A stretch of 64,000 bases of DNA from the NCBI GenBank assembly GCA_003024785.1, contig PUQB01000132.1, positions 456,896 to 520,895 on the forward strand, written 5' to 3'. The notes under the pieces are model-generated. The model was not told the origin of the DNA. It saw only the letters and a program-made list of their open reading frames with translations, and made no database searches. Source of the stretch: Selaginella tamariscina. Lineage: Eukaryota > Streptophyta > Lycopodiopsida > Selaginellales > Selaginellaceae. The stretch's first letter is position 1, and every line of letters begins with the position of its first letter. Of this stretch, positions 9,983 through 21,800 are shown piece after piece. Position numbers and translations under genes: made by a program.

Positions 9983-12645
9983 GCCGAAGGTAACACTCCT
10001 TCAAGACGGACCCCCTTGTGCAGTAGTCAAAAACCCACGCATCACTGTGAGGACCCCTGATCAAGTTGACGATGCTCCGTGCCGCTTGACTTGTAATGTT
10101 TGGATAACGTACATTGCCGAATACGTCACTCATACCTATCGGTGTATCAGATGGAGGTTCATGGCCGTTGGAGTGCAAACAGATGCCTGGCCAGTCATTT
10201 GGAAGCTTGAAATTGTTTGGCGCATTCCTAACAACCAAGTGAACAACAGTATCAATGCACTTGGGATTAGCATCGTTCATATAAAATCCTGTCCAACGAT
10301 GTCTATTCTTCTTGGCGAAGGCGAAGGCAAAAAGTATCGGTGACATGAGCAAGAATCAAGAAATAAATACCTGAAAAAGTAGGTATCAGTGAAGAGCGCA
10401 AGCATGAATTCAATAATAAATACCTTCTATGTATATGCTTGCATGGCTAAGTTTCTCCACCAGATCCTCTAGTGCCCTATCTGTCAAAAGATTTTTTGAC
10501 ACTCGCCGATCCATCACGAACAATTGAAACGGTTTCCTACAAGCAGTGATGTTACCCCATAAAGTCTCTGAATCTAACAACAAACATCTGTAGGGCTTGT
10601 CGTGATTCGTAGCATCCTCCTTTATAAGGTTCAATTCGGTTCTCCGCTGCTGAAGGACTGCCATAAGAGAAGGCGTCATCCCAATGTTCTCCTTTTTGGC
10701 GTTGGCGTGCAATAGATTCTTGCCTAGATCTTCCGATTGGTTCACCCATTCGACAAGCATATCATCGTTCGTCACATGCAAATATTTGCTAACCTCTTCA
10801 TATGTTGAAGTCGAGGTCCAACCCAGTTTGTGGCAGTGTATTCCCAACCACTCCTTGAAATGCCTGACCGTCTTCAACTCCATTGCCTTGAGATGAAAAG
10901 GAGAGGTTGGGCTGCTGTTATTAATTTGTAGTTTACCATCGATCACCAAATCAGCCAAGACTTCCATCTCCTCCATCGTTGTTCCATTTAAAGGCTTCAA
11001 CCATGTGAGCTTGAAATCGTTGTCTACATCCTTTGTAGATTGAACAGACTTAGCCTTCGGCGTCTTACTGGGTTTCTTTGCAGACTTTTTTGAGGGCTCC
11101 CCTTCACTTGTCTGCTTCTTCTTCAGTGTTCCTTTTGAAAAGGATTCCATAATCCCCAACCATTTGGCAAAGATCCTATCTTCGGGGCAAGAAATCAACA
11201 TCATCAGAAATGATGTTTCCTTCCCGCCCACCTGGGCAAAATCAACTGCTGCAATTTCTTCAACTCTCTGAGGAAAAAGACAGATTAATATACCGGCGAG
11301 ATAAATCCGCCCAAACAATTTGCTTACCCGGTATTCCGCAGATTGTGTATTCCCTGCGGTAGCTCTTTGTGGTCGCTGAAGAGATTCCCACACGGCTCGC
11401 GTGTGTTTAAACTTCTCCCATATTGCTGTTGTAGTGGTTGGTGTCAGCAGCGTCCCATTCCGCCGATAACTTATGGTATTGCTCGATTTGTGAGATTCGG
11501 CTTAGCTAAAAAACGCCGATCTTTTTGTCAGCTTCTCACGGGTATGCTCAGAAAGTTTTGTTGCCATCGTTCCTTTGTTGTGTTCATCGAGAAGTCGTTG
11601 GGCTGCCGTTATTGTGTGTGCTGGCCACTAATGCCGTTATGTGAACGGTATAAGAATTGTCGTCCTTCATCTTCTCCATGAGCTCAGCTACACGTTCCTG
11701 GTTGAGTGGCCTGTAATTGAAGTTTGGGTTGACGCTGCAATATTTAACCCTACAAGGATAAATCTTATCATCCAACATCATTTCCTTGTGACTTATTGCA
11801 GCATGAGATGCCACAGGTGCAGCTGACAAAACGATTGATGATTTTCTTTTGCGATCCGAATCAACATGTGTGATCCCCGACTGCAGCTGTTCTAGTGTTC
11901 TCGGCACACTCTTCCAGCTCCCGAAGCTTCCTAAGCAAATTGAACGTGATCTGTAGAGAACCTGAGACCGAGCCACCCTCTCAATCTCTCTTATGACGTC
12001 GCTGTGTTCTTCTTCAATGTGAAGAGGGAAGATTGCTCCACTTGCTGATTTTCTGTATTGTGAAGCAATATCTCCTGACAATACACCTACTCGATGAGTC
12101 TGAAGATCTTCGAAGTAGACATCCAGATGGATCCCCTCCATAGATGGGCTTTCGTTGAGTTGAAGAAGAACTCCAAGGTCAACATCATTAGTGAACACGT
12201 GAACGTCATTATCCACAAGTCGACAAAACCACCCGAGATTAATGTTGTAACTGACGACCTCTGGATCCGAGAACGTGACATTGGATGGAACAAGGCATAT
12301 CTGTCGAGCATCGTCCAATCTGGGTTCGCAGCCTGCTTTCGGGTGCTTGACTAGCGAATATACTTTCCATTGTTTTGCTTGTCCATGAGATGTGATAGAG
12401 GTTAATTTGACAGCAACCATGGTTGCTCCAATGTGCTTCCCATTTATCTTAAAATATGGCCAAGTTGATTCCAGAATCCCCCTGCCCATCTCTTCTCCTG
12501 CTCTTGTCTTTAATGTCACTTCAATTCCACATCTGAATACAAAACAAGTATCCGAGTATAACAGATTTTATTTTAATTCTTACCCAGAATTTGACGACGA
12601 CTCCATACTAATGACTCGATCTCCTTGTTTGATCAAATCGTCCTT
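9963..12645 (-). pseudogene. ParB-like / beta-class DNA methyltransferase-like protein, 3'-truncated and frameshifted
   Basis: Exons run on the minus strand: 12645-12584 (62 nt, after a TTTTGCAG acceptor), 12532 onward, then after a GTAAGC..CTCAG intron near 11320-11285, and a last exon after an intron near 10420-10370. Order of parts: an unassigned N-terminal domain; a ParB/Srx-like segment near 11720-11600 (YRPLNQERVAELMEKM); a helical segment; a Lys/Ser-rich linker (about 11125-11030) that could be a nuclear localisation signal; a long unassigned domain; LFVMDRRVSK near 10510, where beta-class amino-methyltransferases carry DPPW/Y; then WTGFYMN and, at the end, AWVFDYCTRGSVLKE (about 10035-9995), which resembles motif I. 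The order motif IV then motif I fits the beta class. The frame breaks after 11584 and a 2-nt deletion lies near 11422. The true 3' end is missing: the last codons come from the adjoining arm. Methyltransferase identity is inference. Confidence 0.5.
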
Positions 12646-12748
12646 CTGCAAAATAATACACTATAAATATAAATTATATAAAAACGCACACACACTTGTA
12701 TAAACCCGAATATACAAAAATAATACACAGAGAGAAGTAGACGTAATT

Positions 12749-12835
12749 AACTGTCCGAAGCTCACATTTGTGTTAGTGCAAAAGAAAGATAACATTTCGT
12801 TTTAGAACCACCACAAATGTGAGCTCTGGACAGTT
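12749..12835. repeat. Short foldback element, right copy
   Basis: An inverted repeat begins AACTGTCCGAAGCTCACATT and ends with near-complementary GTGAGCTCTGGACAGTT, giving a hairpin of about 87 bp with a stem of about 22 bp. It is better preserved than its mirror at 9586-9678. It lies between the satellite array and the first known exon of the ParB/methyltransferase-like gene. Confidence 0.65.
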
Positions 12836-12939
12836 TTACATAGATTCCTAGCTTTTACTCGAAATATTATGATAAGATGATAAAAGTAAATAAAATGAGA
12901 TATGCAACTAATATATACTAATACACATATATATTCACA

Positions 12940-14580
12940 TGGAAGGTGCGGCGGGATTAATCTCGCCACCCCTTCAATGCCTCCTGAAAGAGTGGGCGGG
13001 ATTAATCTCGCCACCTTTCTGAAGGCCTTGAACGGGAGTGCGGAATTAATCTTGCCACCCTTCTCGGTCTCAGAGAGAACTGGGCAGGATTTATTTCTCA
13101 CACCCCTTCAGTGACTCCAGAAAGGAGGCGGGATTAATCTCGCCCACCATGTAAGTGATGGTTAAATGAATTTCCCCACTCTTCCCAATTCTCTCCATTG
13201 GTATGTTGAAAACCTTCTACGTCTCAGACAGAAACGTTTGGGATTGGTCCGACTCACCAATGGAGAAAACAAAGGAAGGGTGGCGGGATTCATTCCTCCA
13301 ACAGGCATTGAAGACTCGGCGGGATTAATCCCGCCGCCCAGGGCCTTCACTCGGTCTCTATGCGGCGGGATTAATCCCGCCGGACGCCAATTTCCTTCGC
13401 GGAATCGGGCGGGATTAATCCCGCCGCCTAGGCACTTCAGACAGGCCAATGGCGGCGGGATTAATCCCGCCCGATTCCGAGCAGGAAATTGGCATCCGGC
13501 GGGATTAATCCCGCCTCCCAGGCCCTTCACTCGGGCCTTAGTCGGCGGGATTAATCCCGCTGAACGCCAATGCCCTGTGCGAAATCTTGCGGGATTAATC
13601 CCGTCGCCTAGGCCCTTCAGGCAGGCCAATGGCGGCGGGATAAATCCCGCCCGATTCCGCACAGGGCATGCGTACGCGGCGGGATTAATCCCGCCCACCA
13701 TGTAAGGGATGGTGAAATTAATCCCACCACCCTTCTCAGTTCCCTCCATTGGTATTTTGTAAACCTTCTCCGTCTCAGACAGAGTTAGTCAGGATTGATT
13801 CAACATACCAATGGGTAATGAAGGTTCGGAGATTAATCTCGCCACCGGGTAATGAAGGTTCGGAAACTAATCCCGCCGCCCTCTCGTAAATCATGCGCTC
13901 ACACATATATATTGGCTGCGGCATTTTTGAACAGGGATGGGTGGGGGCGGGATTAGTCCCGCCGCTTATATCCTGCGAAAGTGTCTGAGCGGCGGGATTA
14001 ATCCCGCCGCCCTCCGCGAAGGGCATGAGCGTGGGGCCGGATTAATCCCGCCGTTCATGTCCTGCGTGAATTCCCTGGGCGGCGGGATTAATCCCGCCGC
14101 TCTACGACAAACCGAAGAGCGGCGGGATTAATCCCGCCACCCATGGCCTGCGTGAGGGGCCTCGGCGGCGGGATTAATCCCGCCGCCCATCCCCTGTAAA
14201 TGCCCTGCGCGGAATCCGGCGGGATTAATCCCGCCCATTAGAACCTTCACACAGGCCATTGCCGGCGAGATAAATCCCGCCGCATTCCGCGCAGGGCATG
14301 GGTGAGCGGTGGGATTAATCCCGCCGCCGAGGCCCCTCACGCAGGTTATGGGCAGCGGGATGAATCCCGCCGCTCTTCGGTTTGTCGTAGAGCGGCGGGA
14401 TTAATCCCGCCGCCCATAGCCTGCGTGAAGGGCCTCGGCGGCGGGATTAATCCCGTCGCCATGTCCCCAACCATATAGCGGCGGGATTAATCCCGTCGCC
14501 ATGTCCCCAACCATATAGCGGCGGGATTAATCCCGCCGCCGAGGCTATAAACCTATAGCGGCGGGATTAATCCCGCCGCT
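12940..14580. repeat. Palindromic satellite array, right inner (best preserved)
   Basis: Perfect or near-perfect 18-bp dyads GGCGGGATTAATCCCGCC recur about every 40-60 bp, more than 20 times. Spacers recur in both orientations. The spacer with GACGCCAATTTCC (about 13380-13395) returns inverted as GGAAATTGGC (about 13485-13495), and the spacer AGGCCCTTCACTCGG alternates with its mirror. The array is therefore a nest of palindromes at two scales. Long open frames on both strands (13162-13749 minus, 13166-13705 plus) are translations of the dyad (GGINPA, AGLIPP) and are not called as genes. Its location between two divergent genes suggests binding sites or subterminal repeats. Confidence 0.93.
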
Positions 14581-14589
14581 CGAGGGGCT

Positions 14590-14619
14590 TAGCGAGATAA
14601 AAACACACACATATATATA

Positions 14620-14662
<43 letters not shown>

Positions 14663-15310
14663 GTATGTATAGGAGTGTACGTGTGTGTGCAAGAGATAGA
14701 TAAATAAATAAAATTATACAGTACTGGTACACCTAATATATGTGTGTACATAGGTATATATATGTGTGTATATGTATATCGTGTGTATGCGTGTGAGCGA
14801 AACAAATAAAATCATACAGATAAACAAACACACACACACACATATATATACACAGGAGTGTGCGTGTGTGTGCGAAAGATAAAACTAATAAATAAATAAA
14901 ATTATACAGATAAACACACACATATATATGTGTGTATATAGATATATAATCTATAGAGAAAGAGAGAGTCTGTGAATATATAAGCATATATATAAACTAG
15001 TGTTGTATGTATGTATATATGTATATAGGTATATATATGTGTATATGTATATTGTGTGTATGCGTGTGTGAGCGAAACAAATAAAATCATACAGATAAAC
15101 AAACACACACACACACACATATACATACACAGGAGTGTGCGTGTGTGTGCGAGAGATAAAACTAATAAATAAATAAAATTATACAGATAAACACACACAT
15201 ATATATATGTGTGTATATAGATATATAACCCAATATGAATATATAAGCATATATATAAACTAGTGTTGTATACTATTTGTTAATATGCATTGATTATATA
15301 TATATATATA

Positions 15311-15347
<37 letters not shown>

Positions 15348-15411
15348 AAGCAGTGCGCGTGTGTGTGGGAGAGATAGATCAATAAAAAAAAATTTACAGA
15401 TACTGGTACAC

Positions 15412-15464
<53 letters not shown>

Positions 15465-15751
15465 TGTGTGTGTGTGTGTAAAGCAGTGTGCGTGTGTGTG
15501 GGAGAGATAGATCAATAAAAAAAAATTTACAGATACTGGTACACATAATATATGTATGTATATATGTATATAGGTATATATATATATGTGTATATGTATA
15601 TCGTGTGTATGCGTGTGTGAGCGAAACAAATAAAATCATACAAATAAACAAACACACACCCACACACACATATACATACACAGGAGTGTGCGTGTGTGTG
15701 TGAGAGATAAAACTAATAAATAAATTTATACGCACACTCTCCTATACATAT

Positions 15752-15784
<33 letters not shown>

Positions 15785-15790
15785 GATCTC
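14590..15790. repeat. CA/TA microsatellite block with higher-order units, right arm
   Basis: (TG)n, (TA)n and (CA)n runs are joined by recurring connectors such as GCGAAACAAATAAAATCATA and AATAAATAAAATTATACAG. Several larger units of about 150-280 bp are seen, twice the extent of the left-arm counterpart. It has no coding potential. The difference in copy number shows the arms have diverged by repeat expansion or contraction. Confidence 0.9.
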
Positions 15791-15959
15791 ACCTGTGTGC
15801 ACAGCCACCGCCGCCGATTTCACAGTCGCCGCCTCTTGAAACCCTAAGAATATACTTAAACCCTAAAGGAATTAAATATATATATTAACCCTAATAGAAT
15901 ATTCCTTTGAAGAATATACTTAAACCCTAAAAAGAATAAAATATAGATTCGCCCTAAAC

Positions 15960-16680
15960 GAATATTCTTTCATTATATTATTAGCGCGTGCGTGTGCGTG
16001 GGTGTATCACATACACCTCAAAAATATAAATCATGCAGGGATTTAACATGTGTGTGTCCATGAGAGTGTTAAAGTTTCATGTGTATCAATACATACATAC
16101 ACATTGCATATATTAATACACATAATATATACATACACACGTGTATACACACATACATACACACATATTAGTACATAATATTAGAGAGACCGAGTACATA
16201 TTATAGATCATGCATGGTGTATATGTTTGAGAGAAGAGAGACAGTACATATTAACATGGATCATGCATGGTGTGTATGTATGAGAGAAGACAGAAAGTAC
16301 ACATATATACATACAGAGTACACATATATACATGCACACGTGTATACACACAGACATACATACATATTACATGAGTAAATTCATTGTGTTACATATTAGG
16401 GTTTAGGGTTTAGGGTTTAGGGTTTGCTCCCAACAAGCTTAATATAAATATTACACATGTAAATTCAATGTGTTACATACAGTCACACAGATTGAGTACA
16501 TATATCATACATGCGTTGAACATGATGTTTTCAATAAAGAAGCAACCTATTTCTTCAGTTTGGTTTAGGGTTGTGCATGTGTGTGCATATGTGTTTTTGT
16601 AAGTTCTTGTAATGCGTGTGTAAATTTATGATTGTGTTTATATATGTGTGCAAAACAAACATCGAATAATTAAGAAAATA
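15960..16680. repeat. AT-rich arm segment with interstitial telomere repeats
   Basis: Four consecutive TTTAGGG-type units occur at about 16395-16425, the Arabidopsis-type plant telomere sequence. Around them are copies of the CATGCATGGTGTATATG unit (inverse of the left-arm 58-bp repeat) and short microsatellites. No gene is seen. Confidence 0.7.
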
Positions 16681-18000
16681 ATATTAATAAACACACTAGG
16701 AACATATTTTAAATTATATAATAATATATGATTTTATCTAATATATAGCCATATATAGTTTTAATAATATATATTAATTTAATATTGATAAAAAGGTTTA
16801 ACATTGAAATATTCTTGAAATAATAAGAAATTAATTGAGAAAATCCCATTAATATATACAAATGTAAATTAAGTACTCAAATAATTAACTAAATTAATTA
16901 TCATAATCATGTTTAATATTGGAATATTCTTGGAATAATAAGAAAATAATAAAGAATATCCCATTAATATAAAGAAGATTAATTACTCAAGTAATTAAGG
17001 AAATGATATTAATATATATATTATTAAAACTATATATGACTATATATTAGATAAAATGATGTATTATTATGTATAATTTAAAATATGTTCATAGTGTGTA
17101 TTAATTTAATATTGATAATAAGGTTTAACACATGAATATTCTTGAAATAATAACAAATTAATTGAGAAAATCCCATTAATATATACAAATGTAGAATAAT
17201 TACTGCAATAATTAAGAACAAGACTAATTTAATTATGATAATCAGGTTTAATATTAGAATATTCTTCAAATATTAATAAAATATTAAAGAATATCCCATT
17301 GATACTAGGAAATGAAAACTAAATACTCGAGTAATTAAGAAAATAATAATAATAAACAGACTATGAATATATTTTAAATGATACATAATAATATATCAAT
17401 TTATTTATTGTATAAGTATATATTTATATATATATATATAATATAAATATACTTGAATACTAAGAATGTAGAATATAGTCTAAAATTTCGTAATATTAAA
17501 CAGCTTGAATCACTTGAATAACATTAAATGCAATTTTAAAATACTCATTGGAACTGGAGAGTATATATATCAGAGTGTCGGATATTTGTGTCAACTCATC
17601 TTAAATTTTATTTTCTGTTCTTTTTAAAAAATTTGAATTTCTGACATATGTATTGTCGGTCTGACATGTAAATTTGAAAATGCATTTAATTTCCCACTCA
17701 AATTCAGATCTGGTTCTTTCTCCGGCAAGGGTTTCTTCATTTCTGTATTTTTCACTCTTTAGATCTTCTTTTTTCTTCATAGTGATCATCTCAGGGCGAG
17801 ATTAAATTGGGTGCTATTCTTTATAGGAAAGCACGGCGCCTTCAGTGCTGTTTACAAGTAAGTATTATAAACAAATTTAAAAATACTTATAAAGATTCAC
17901 TCTCTTACATTCTCTCTTAAAATTACAATTTAGGGGTTTAGGAATGCATTAGGATTATAATATATTCCGTTAGGGATTTATCCCGTTTAAATATCCTTTT
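16680..18000. repeat. AT-rich block with ~328-bp repeats, right arm
   Basis: This is the inverted counterpart of 3870-5160. Two long units (about 16700-17040 and 17040-17390) share CCCATTAATATATACAAATG, TTTAATATTAGAATATTCTT and AAAACTATATATGACTATAT. No gene is seen. The small frames at 17078-17269 and 17601-17789 are chance openings in AT-rich DNA. Confidence 0.75.
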
Positions 18001-18009
18001 AACTTAATA

Positions 18010-18720
18010 TTCTAGGTTAACCGGCCGGCGGGATTAATCCGGCCATTTCTTTTTCGCCTCTTCGAAGAGGTGGCGGGATTAATCCCGCCACCATCTCCCG
18101 GGCAATGCTTCTCCGCCACTGAAAAAGAGTGGCGGGATTAATCCCGTCGATAACCTTCTCAACTGATGAAGAGTTACCAGAATTTATTAGAAAGAGTTGT
18201 CGGCGGGATTAATCCCGCCAACCATTTTAGGAGGCAGGGAAGGGGTGGCGGGATTAATCTCGCCACCACTTCCCTGTTTTAAAGATTTGGGGACAGGATT
18301 TATCCCGAGATCTCTTTGAAATCATAGTTTTGGAGAGAGTTATGTGCGGGTTTAATCCCGCCACCCATTCCCCGTCGTAAGAATTGTGGGCGGGATTAAT
18401 CCCGCCTTGGACTCCTCCGACAAGGAAGAGCCGGCGGGATTAATCCCGCCGCCTCTTCCTCTCGGGGGGAGTCCGGCGGGATTAATCCCGCCGACTCTCT
18501 CCGGCGAGGATGAGTCGGCGGGATTAATCCCGCCGGACTCCCCCGAGGAGGAAGAGGCGGCGGGATTAATCCCGCCGGCTCTTCCTTGTCGGAGGGAGTC
18601 CAAGGCGGGATTAATCCCGCCGACTCTCTCCGAAGGGGTTGAGTCGGCGGCGGGATTAATCCCGCCGACCGTTCCTCGTCGGAGGGATTCGTGGGCGGGA
18701 TTAATCCCGCCCATCAGTTG
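18010..18720. repeat. Palindromic satellite array, right outer
   Basis: About 15 dyads of GGCGGGATTAATCCCGCC lie at a period of about 42-46 bp in the best-preserved half (18380-18715). Spacers such as GACTCCTCCGACAAGGAAGA alternate with their inverted form GGCTCTTCCTTGTCGGAGGG. The array ends about 140 bp before the first recognisable exon of the transposase-like gene, so promoter or transposase-binding roles are plausible but not shown. Confidence 0.92.
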
Positions 18721-18859
18721 TATTAATCAAACATGAGATATTATCTCTAAACATAATTATGTATTATTGCATATGCATATTATTAAGTAACCGTAATTCA
18801 GATTTCTTAGAAATATTGCATAAACAGATATCATAAATAATACAATTATTTATGTGCAG

Positions 18860-21800
18860 GACAATATGTTTAATACTGGAGATAAAGTATGTCTTCTTCG
18901 GAACAACGAGATAGTTGGCACTGGAACTGTGGAAGTTCGAGATAATAATGCATCATGTCACAATATTGCCCAAGGATCTTGTGTGTACGTATGGGTGAAC
19001 ACCATTTACAAGCATGTTGAGGTTCTGGGAATGGAATTTGAGGAGGGTTCTCCTGTATTGTGGAATTTGGATGAAGTCAAGGCTGACACAGAATATGCAG
19101 AGTCACAAACAAATAGTAGCACGAGTTTACCAGATGATGGCTTGCCTGCTGTAATGGATGAGGTGATTCTCTTTCTTCGTGAGATTGAAGTCGGAAGAGG
19201 CATCATCACAGCTATAAATCCAATGGAAGCAGTGTCAGAAGAGAAACTAGGGTCCGACTTCGTGGGTGTAGTTGTGACAGAGGTTTCACCTAATGGCACA
19301 TTGTATCCTGGATCCCTCGTGAGGTGGCGAACATCTGAATTAAGACGGCAAGATGGTTCAACATATTCTGGGTTGGATTTCAATAATAACAACCCGGAAG
19401 AACAACTCATATTTGAAGAGGTTCCTTGCATTGGTCCTATTGTAAGAAAAAGGCGATTCATGGGTTGTAGATCTTCCCCTGCAAGTTTCAGCAAGAGGGT
19501 AAAGATGGATCCTACATCTTCCGAAAGTGTTACGAGCATTTCCACGATTGACTGTTGCAAGAAGAAGTGTTGTCAGATGGCAGACCGGAATGAAATTACC
19601 CAATGTAGACATGTCTTTCGTATGCTCACCCAAAAGCAAAGGCATGAGTTTGTATATGCTGCACTAACTGGGTGTATTGATGGAATGGCCTCGGACACAG
19701 GTTATCAGAGTACATCCATGGTATTTAATAAGGTGGCCATCTGCTTCAAAGCTTGGTACAGTATATACGGGATCCCAAAGACCACGTTCTACCGTCGGAG
19801 GGATGAGTGGCTAGATGGAGCGCGAACCTCAGTTCATGGGAACACTGGCTTGGTCAAAACCCGCTCTCACATCATGGCAGCCATAGAGATACTCAAGGCT
19901 TTTGTGGAAGCAAATGCAGACAGGATGCCTCACAAATGCCGAACCACAAATGCAGGGGTCAGGGAAAATCTCAAGGTTTTACCTTCAATCTACACTCAAT
20001 TGAAACTGTGTGAACATGTGAACAAGTGCCTCAGTTTGATGGGGCTCCAAGCAATCTGCACTGGTACCTTCAACAACATATGGAATACTCATTTTAAGGA
20101 TGTGGAGATTGCAAAACACTCTAGCTTTTCTAAGTGTGACACTTGTACATCATTGAAGGCTGCAGAGGCTTGTGCAAAAACCTTGGTGGAGATCACTACC
20201 ATTCAAAGGAAGATGGAGGCCCACATGATTGCACAACAAACTTGCCGGTCTCAGTACTATGCACACCGCATGCTTTCTGTGTCACGCCCATCAGAGTACC
20301 TGTGCTTGATCCATGACAAGATGGATCATTCAAAGACCAGCATTCCAAAGCTCTTTGCAACACCAAAGTGCCTTGGAAATGTCATGAAACTTCCGATTTC
20401 ATTGACAGGTGTGCTAACACATGGACACGGTTGTGAGTCATATGGACACTTTTCACTTCCACATTGGTCTAGCGACTCCAATTTCACTATTGGGTCGTTA
20501 GCCATGTGTTTCAGAAACCTTGAAGCCCACTCACAGACAAGTCCTATCAGTGATCTCAAAGTGAAGAAACAACACCTTCAACCTTTACATAATGCTCTCA
20601 TGAACACATCTGCACTTGAGGCTACTTGGGAATATGAGAGGCATTGTCAGCAACCTGCACAAAAAACAGATGGCCCTGTTGAGAGTTCAGGTTCAGTGGA
20701 GGGATCTAGCTCAAATAGTGTACATGTGTCCTCAACATCAAATAAGCTTCCTCGTCATTTGCTTTTACAGATGGATAATTGTGCAGGCGAGAACAAAAAT
20801 AGGTAAATCATTTTACTTAAGGGTTTCTCAAGCTCATACTTACTTTTATTTTCTAGATATGTGCTAGCATACTTGTCAATGCTTGTTGCCAAAGGTGTGT
20901 TTGAAACAATCACGCTCAGTTTCCTTATGGTTGGTCACACTCATGAAGATATTGATGCGTTCTTCAGCAAGGTCTCCAACTCTACAAAAAGGACAAGTGC
21001 ACTTACCTTACCGCATATGATGAATCTTTTTGAAAATTGCATCTCCAAAAAAAGTTGTGCTTTGCTTGTGACTGAGGTGCCAGACTTCAAAAAATTTCTC
21101 AAGGAGTATATAAAAGAAGGGAGTGATTCTTTAGTTGGTCACCTTGTGCCGCTACAATTCTTTTTCTCCATACGAGATGGTATACCTATTATGCAGTACA
21201 AGTTACGGCCATCAGAGCAGGAGTGGTTACCGAAAGAGGGCTTAATGCTCTTCAAAAGTGGAGAGGATGGAAAGCCACTTCTCCCAGAAGGACAACCAGA
21301 CCCTATTCCATTGAGTGCCCAGCTCAAGGAACAAGAGGTTATTATTGATGGCATCAAAAAATATGTGGCATGGGTTCAAAAATCGATGCCAAAGAATTCT
21401 GATAAGGCAACTGGTTACTCAGAACTATATAAGCATGTGGTCAACTATTGGGAGACTGTTGTTCGAGAGTTGGAAGGGCCTACTGTCACAAGTACAGAAT
21501 TGCAACACCCTTTTTGGCCTAAAACAAGGTGGCGAGAGGAGATTGAAATGACATCACTGAGCACAGACGACATAGAAGCCAGTAGTGATGTGGAAGTGCA
21601 AACCCCACATTTGTTGGACAAAGGAACCAAAAACCTAAAGCATACTTTGATTGCTGCAAGGATCTTCAAAAACTAATGATGGTTCTCATTACTCCAGATG
21701 CGTCATATAATCAGCCTATTTGGATGGGTCAAATTATCGACACACCTGAAGTAATCACAAAAAATAGTATTGTTAAGGTTGCATGGTTCAAACCACAAAA

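Noticed and set aside
13162..13749. Long GGINPA/AGLIPP repeat open frames in the palindromic arrays (also 2824-3261, 8725-8952, 18352-18714)
   Set aside because: They are open on both strands because the 18-bp dyad is palindromic and has no stop in those frames. There are no start-site, splice or domain signals.
12940..14580. CRISPR-like regular repeat and spacer pattern
   Set aside because: Spacers are related to each other and recur inverted, the repeat is a full dyad, no cas genes are present, and the DNA is clearly eukaryotic.
8125..15735. His/Tyr/Cys-rich open frames in the microsatellite blocks
   Set aside because: They are pure translations of CA/TA/TG runs and have no coding character.
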